Shown: piece after piece, positions 61,502-64,000 of the stretch | How the letters are laid out: each line of letters opens with the position of its first letter | Numbering within the stretch: position 1 is the first letter of the stretch | Assembly: GCA_002343685.1 (NCBI GenBank) | Contig: DDRS01000027.1 | Span: forward strand, 116,615 to 180,614 | DNA: 64,000 bases | Direction: 5' to 3' | From: Thiobacillus denitrificans | GTDB lineage: Bacteria > Pseudomonadota > Gammaproteobacteria > Burkholderiales > Thiobacillaceae | Made by a program: the position numbers and the translations under genes | Notes under the pieces: model-generated | What the model saw: only the letters and a program-made list of their open reading frames with translations | Databases searched by the model: none | Told to the model about the DNA's origin: nothing

Positions 61502-62122
61502 TTATGCGCCGCAGATGAAGTTCATTTTCTTGACAAAATTTCTTCTCAATTCAGCGTTTTCTTCGTCCCCATTTTTCAGTCTCTTCATATAGGACGAAAT
61601 TTCATTCTCTACTGCCTCATGAAATTTTGATCTATCCACAATCAGACTTTCTGAAATATCACCTTCAACTGATTGGATCATTGCCTCTTGATCTATTCGC
61701 ACTACAGACTTTTTCTTTGTTTGTGCCTGGTGCAGTATTCCGCACCGAATGTGTTTGTAAAAAATGGATGCCTTTTTCTCTTGGGGAAAATGATCTTTGA
61801 AGAATTCGCTATTCTTAAAAAAATTCCAGAAAGCCTTTTCGTGCGACCCTTTAGTTTCATCAAGACCGGAATAAAACTGATTCAATGTTTCTATGATTAG
61901 GCAATCCAGCGCCAATATGGAAAACCCGGAAAACGCACCCATATCGTGATGTTCCGCAATCAACCTAATCGGCTTGAGGAACCTGCTTTCTATTCTGTCC
62001 CTGAATATCTCCACCATTTTGTCCCATTCACCGCCAGCACATGCTGCCTGCCAATCACTTTTACGGTACTCAGGAGAAATCGAAATATCATCTAAATTTA
62101 GCGGACCAACTGACTTCCCCAT
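61502..62122 (-). CDS. Hypothetical protein with HEPN-like RxxxxH motif, 206 aa
   Basis: The start at 62122 has a very strong AAGGAGGGG ribosome site. Largely helical. The segment FYKHIRCGILHQAQT contains Arg126-x4-His131, the spacing of the HEPN RNase motif, and the preceding helix ILALDCLIIETLNQFYSGL fits such a fold. Assignment to HEPN is inference and needs structure comparison. It is AT-rich compared with core genes. The stop is 18 bp before the Sel1/protease start, so it leads that operon. Confidence 0.65.
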   Translation of the reverse strand: MGKSVGPLNLDDISISPEYRKSDWQAACAGGEWDKMVEIFRDRIESRFLKPIRLIAEHHDMGAFSGFSILALDCLIIETLNQFYSGLDETKGSHEKAFWNFFKNSEFFKDHFPQEKKASIFYKHIRCGILHQAQTKKKSVVRIDQEAMIQSVEGDISESLIVDRSKFHEAVENEISSYMKRLKNGDEENAELRRNFVKKMNFICGA

Positions 62123-62762
62123 GCCCAACCCCTCCTTGTTGCTGGCGGCAATCTCCACGGCCCGCTTAGTGCGCAATCTTCATTGCACCGGATGTGTAAG
62201 GCTCAAATAGTAGTCGCAACCGCACCATTGGTGCCGAACCATCACCGTCACCAGCCGACCGCAGTGTGCCGCCAAGCAGCCGATAGATTGAAATTCTTGA
62301 GTGACTTCTTTGGCCGAGGACGCGACCTCCACCTCGTCCTGGTAAACGGCAGGAGTACGGTGCTAAGCGGAACTTCAGACGGTGGATGTCGGCTGTAGGG
62401 TATATATCGGCCTGCCACTTGGGATACCTGGGCGACGGGTGGTCGGCCGTTGCGGCCGGTCCTGACACCGCTGCATCACGTCGGCTTCATTGCCAAAAGC
62501 AGTCAGTGAAGCCGGCCCAAGCGACATGGAAGACGCCGTTCCCCCATGTGGCTCACTCCTGATGGTTCGGGTAAAAATTCAGGCGCATAATCCGGCAGCC
62601 TCTGTCTCCTTTTGCATAAAGTAATAAAGAGACAGCCAGACCAACATCTATATAAGAATCAAGACGATAGACCAGGGTAATGCCTGTCTCTTTATTAAAA
62701 ATGTCCGGACCCATGGGTCTCTCTATTAACTATTGGGCATCACCAATTCAGGGAGCTTTAGC
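62123..62762. other. Non-coding gap with inverted repeats between two opposed gene groups
   Basis: No convincing gene. Structures seen: GTCGGCTTCA...TGAAGCCGGC hairpin at about 62478-62514; a perfect 14-bp inverted repeat TAATAAAGAGACAG (62622-62635) / CTGTCTCTTTATTA (62684-62697); the palindrome GACCCATGGGTC at about 62709-62720; and ATTGGGC at 62732-62738, a one-base variant of an attC R' box, 25 bp before the next gene. The region probably carries the divergent promoters and decayed mobile sequence. Confidence 0.5.
62622..62697. repeat. 14-bp perfect inverted repeat, 48-bp spacer
   Basis: TAATAAAGAGACAG and its exact reverse complement CTGTCTCTTTATTA flank 48 bases. A third partial copy (CTCTGTCTCCTTTT) lies just to the left, at about 62600. 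It is too far apart for a simple terminator; an element end, operator pair or folded recombination site are possibilities. Confidence 0.6.
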
Positions 62763-63449
62763 ATGAACATTCGCAATATATTCCAATCACTGTTAGCTAT
62801 AGCGATCGGCACGAGTGCTGGGTACTCTAGCGCAGCGGAGCCTGATGCGAACCTTAAGAATTTAATGGTAGTTCTTCGAGAGTCGGAAGGTGACAATATA
62901 AAAGATGTTGCTTTGAAACCAATGGGTAGTGCAAAAGCAACCCTCTCAGATGGCAAGGAGGTTGAAATTAGTGTTGCATGGTTTTCATTCATTGGAGACA
63001 TGCACATTCGTTTTGTCTACGACAGCCCTTCAAGCATGCGTAACCTCACTTCCGAGGAGTTCAAAGCACTAAAGCTAAAGCCTGACGAGGCACTTCGTGT
63101 TGCTGTCAGCAATATCAAACGGGTTTATGGTTCGCCAAAAGCAAGCCCTTGGGATGGCGGTCTCATGGTGGTCACGGGTGAATCGTCAGACCTAGATAGT
63201 AGTTATTTTCTGGACAGTGCTTTTTGGAAAAACCTAATTAAAAAATATCCAGATGGTTTAGTTGTGGGTGTGCCAAAGCGTGGTGGGTTGCTGTTCGCCC
63301 CTGCTTCTGACAGCAAAGCAGTTGCAGGACTTCGTCGAAGCATTGGCGCACTTTTTATCAGCAGTGAAAATATGCGTATTTCATCAGCTCTCTATCTCTT
63401 CAAAGACAATCACTGGTCAGTCTTCCAAGACCCACTAGCGCAGCCATGA
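62763..63449 (+). CDS. Secreted hypothetical protein, DUF1444-like, 228 aa
   Basis: Signal peptide (IFQSLLAIAIGTSAGYSSA) followed by a mixed domain. NLTSEEFKALKLKPDEALRVAVSNIKRVYG resembles the helical block of DUF1444/YtpQ-like proteins; this is pattern memory, not a search. AT-rich. The gene ends 8 bp before the R'' box of a clear attC, so it is a cassette-type gene on the plus strand. Confidence 0.72.
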   Translation: MNIRNIFQSLLAIAIGTSAGYSSAAEPDANLKNLMVVLRESEGDNIKDVALKPMGSAKATLSDGKEVEISVAWFSFIGDMHIRFVYDSPSSMRNLTSEEFKALKLKPDEALRVAVSNIKRVYGSPKASPWDGGLMVVTGESSDLDSSYFLDSAFWKNLIKKYPDGLVVGVPKRGGLLFAPASDSKAVAGLRRSIGALFISSENMRISSALYLFKDNHWSVFQDPLAQP

Positions 63450-63456
63450 GTATGAT

Positions 63457-63519
63457 GCCCAACCCTACGCTCAAGCGGGATTGCGCAAAAGCGCGCAGCC
63501 CCTTAGCTCCACGTTGGAC
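63457..63519 (+). other. attC site (high confidence)
   Basis: R'' GCCCAAC and R' GTTGGAC both fit consensus exactly and are complementary at 6 of 7 positions. The arms GCT-c-AAG-c-GGG (63469-63479) and CCCCTTAGC (63499-63507) pair perfectly apart from two extrahelical cytosines, as in functional folded attC sites. The apex TGCGC-AAAA-GCGCGCA forms the terminal hairpin. Length 63 bp. Confidence 0.9.
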
Positions 63520-63528
63520 GATGTCACT

Positions 63529-63975
63529 ATGAAACCACTATTCATCATGCCGATACTCCTCGGCTTTCCTGTTGTGAGCTACGGCGCGTGTCCTGGTGAA
63601 TTTCAAGGGCGTGCGGGTCAAGTCGATTTTGTCATCCGCACATCCACAGATTGCGGTGACTCTTGGGGAAAGCTGTTCGTGTCAAAGATGGTGAAAAGAG
63701 GCGATACCTTCGAATCTGTCTATTTCAAGGAATTCGATATTTCCGATGAGTGCCACATTCCCATCAATGGTTTCATAAACACATTAGCCCGCGATGTGGA
63801 AACCATTTCCTGCAAATCGAGCGGAAAATCTCCCCTGTCCGGCATGAAATTTAGGCTTCGGAAGCCGAAGAACGAAACCGGCTGCTCCCTACTTCCTTTT
63901 GTTTGCGTAGAGGGCTGCAAAGGTAAGAGCGTTCCCCGTGAGTTAGTCTTCGACCCACAATGCGAAAGCGACTAG
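63529..63975 (+). CDS. Secreted Cys-rich hypothetical cassette protein, 148 aa
   Basis: Signal peptide MKPLFIMPILLGFPVVSYGA, then a mature domain with eight or more cysteines (for example CPGEF, STDCGDSW, SDECHIP, ETISCKSS, GCSLLPFVCVEGCKG, DPQCESD), suggesting several disulfides in the periplasm. Not recognised. The ATG is 9 bp after the R' box of the attC, so the gene opens a new cassette whose own attC would lie beyond the window end. Confidence 0.75.
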   Translation: MKPLFIMPILLGFPVVSYGACPGEFQGRAGQVDFVIRTSTDCGDSWGKLFVSKMVKRGDTFESVYFKEFDISDECHIPINGFINTLARDVETISCKSSGKSPLSGMKFRLRKPKNETGCSLLPFVCVEGCKGKSVPRELVFDPQCESD

Positions 63976-64000
63976 TTGTGATCTCTCAATAGGTTGTTCA

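Noticed and set aside
62166..62468. Minus-strand 100-codon frame in the right-hand gap, tested as integrase or transposase remnant
   Set aside because: No tyrosine-recombinase or DDE motifs; Arg/Gly-rich composition; overlaps the upstream region of the HEPN-like gene.

Overview
The window is a GC-rich bacterial chromosome segment with the gene content of a betaproteobacterium, probably Nitrosomonadales/Thiobacillus-like. That placement is an inference from the succinylase-type DAP genes (dapC, dapD, dapE), unimodular-type queF, the prkA-yeaH-spoVR stress operon, CZB-GGDEF signalling and the gene order; no rRNA is present to fix it. About 70 protein genes and one tRNA-Ser(CGA) are supported.

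Left part (1-17.9 kb): the end of an EAL phosphodiesterase, then yffB-dapE-prmB on the minus strand (lysine/peptidoglycan precursor synthesis and ribosomal L3 methylation), an ABC exporter overlapping a UMF1-type MFS transporter, and an acetyltransferase. These are followed by an FAD enzyme, cbpM-cbpA co-chaperones, a zinc-sensor type diguanylate cyclase, a formylglycine-generating-enzyme-like protein, a diiron ferritin-like protein, a PAP2 protein, a lipase-like hydrolase, a K+ channel with two RCK domains and its small membrane neighbour.

17.9-23.4 kb is an integron-like cassette array with no integrase in view (CALIN type). It is a row of small minus-strand orphan genes (DHFR-like, YCII, VOC, peroxiredoxin, two GNATs, three unknowns) separated by attC-like sites in which the stop codon usually lies inside the R'' box. 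Housekeeping genes resume at 23.6 kb: tadA, an L,D-transpeptidase, GIY-YIG, M48 protease, dapD-dapC, a DMT transporter, a VOC gene with a duplicated tail, FGGY kinase-queF, smc, serS, mltF, tRNA-Ser, spoVR-yeaH-prkA and PPK2.

45.1-47.6 kb is an envelope cluster: two divergent L,D-transpeptidases beside an alanine-zipper lipoprotein ending in lysine, a plausible peptidoglycan-anchoring set. 47.7-52.3 kb is a MarR-controlled EmrAB-type efflux operon whose outer-membrane channel gene is broken by an internal deletion.

52.5-64 kb is accessory DNA. It holds a HigBA-like toxin-antitoxin pair and a fragment of an integrative conjugative element (TraI relaxase, TraD coupling protein, DUF4400 membrane protein, but no type IV secretion genes). 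Next comes a tightly coupled operon of unknown function (HEPN-like protein, Sel1-repeat/trypsin-like lipoprotein, 57-aa protein, C/H/D-triad protein) that ends at an attC-like site. Last is a second cassette region on the plus strand with a very clear attC at 63457-63519, which probably continues past the window edge.
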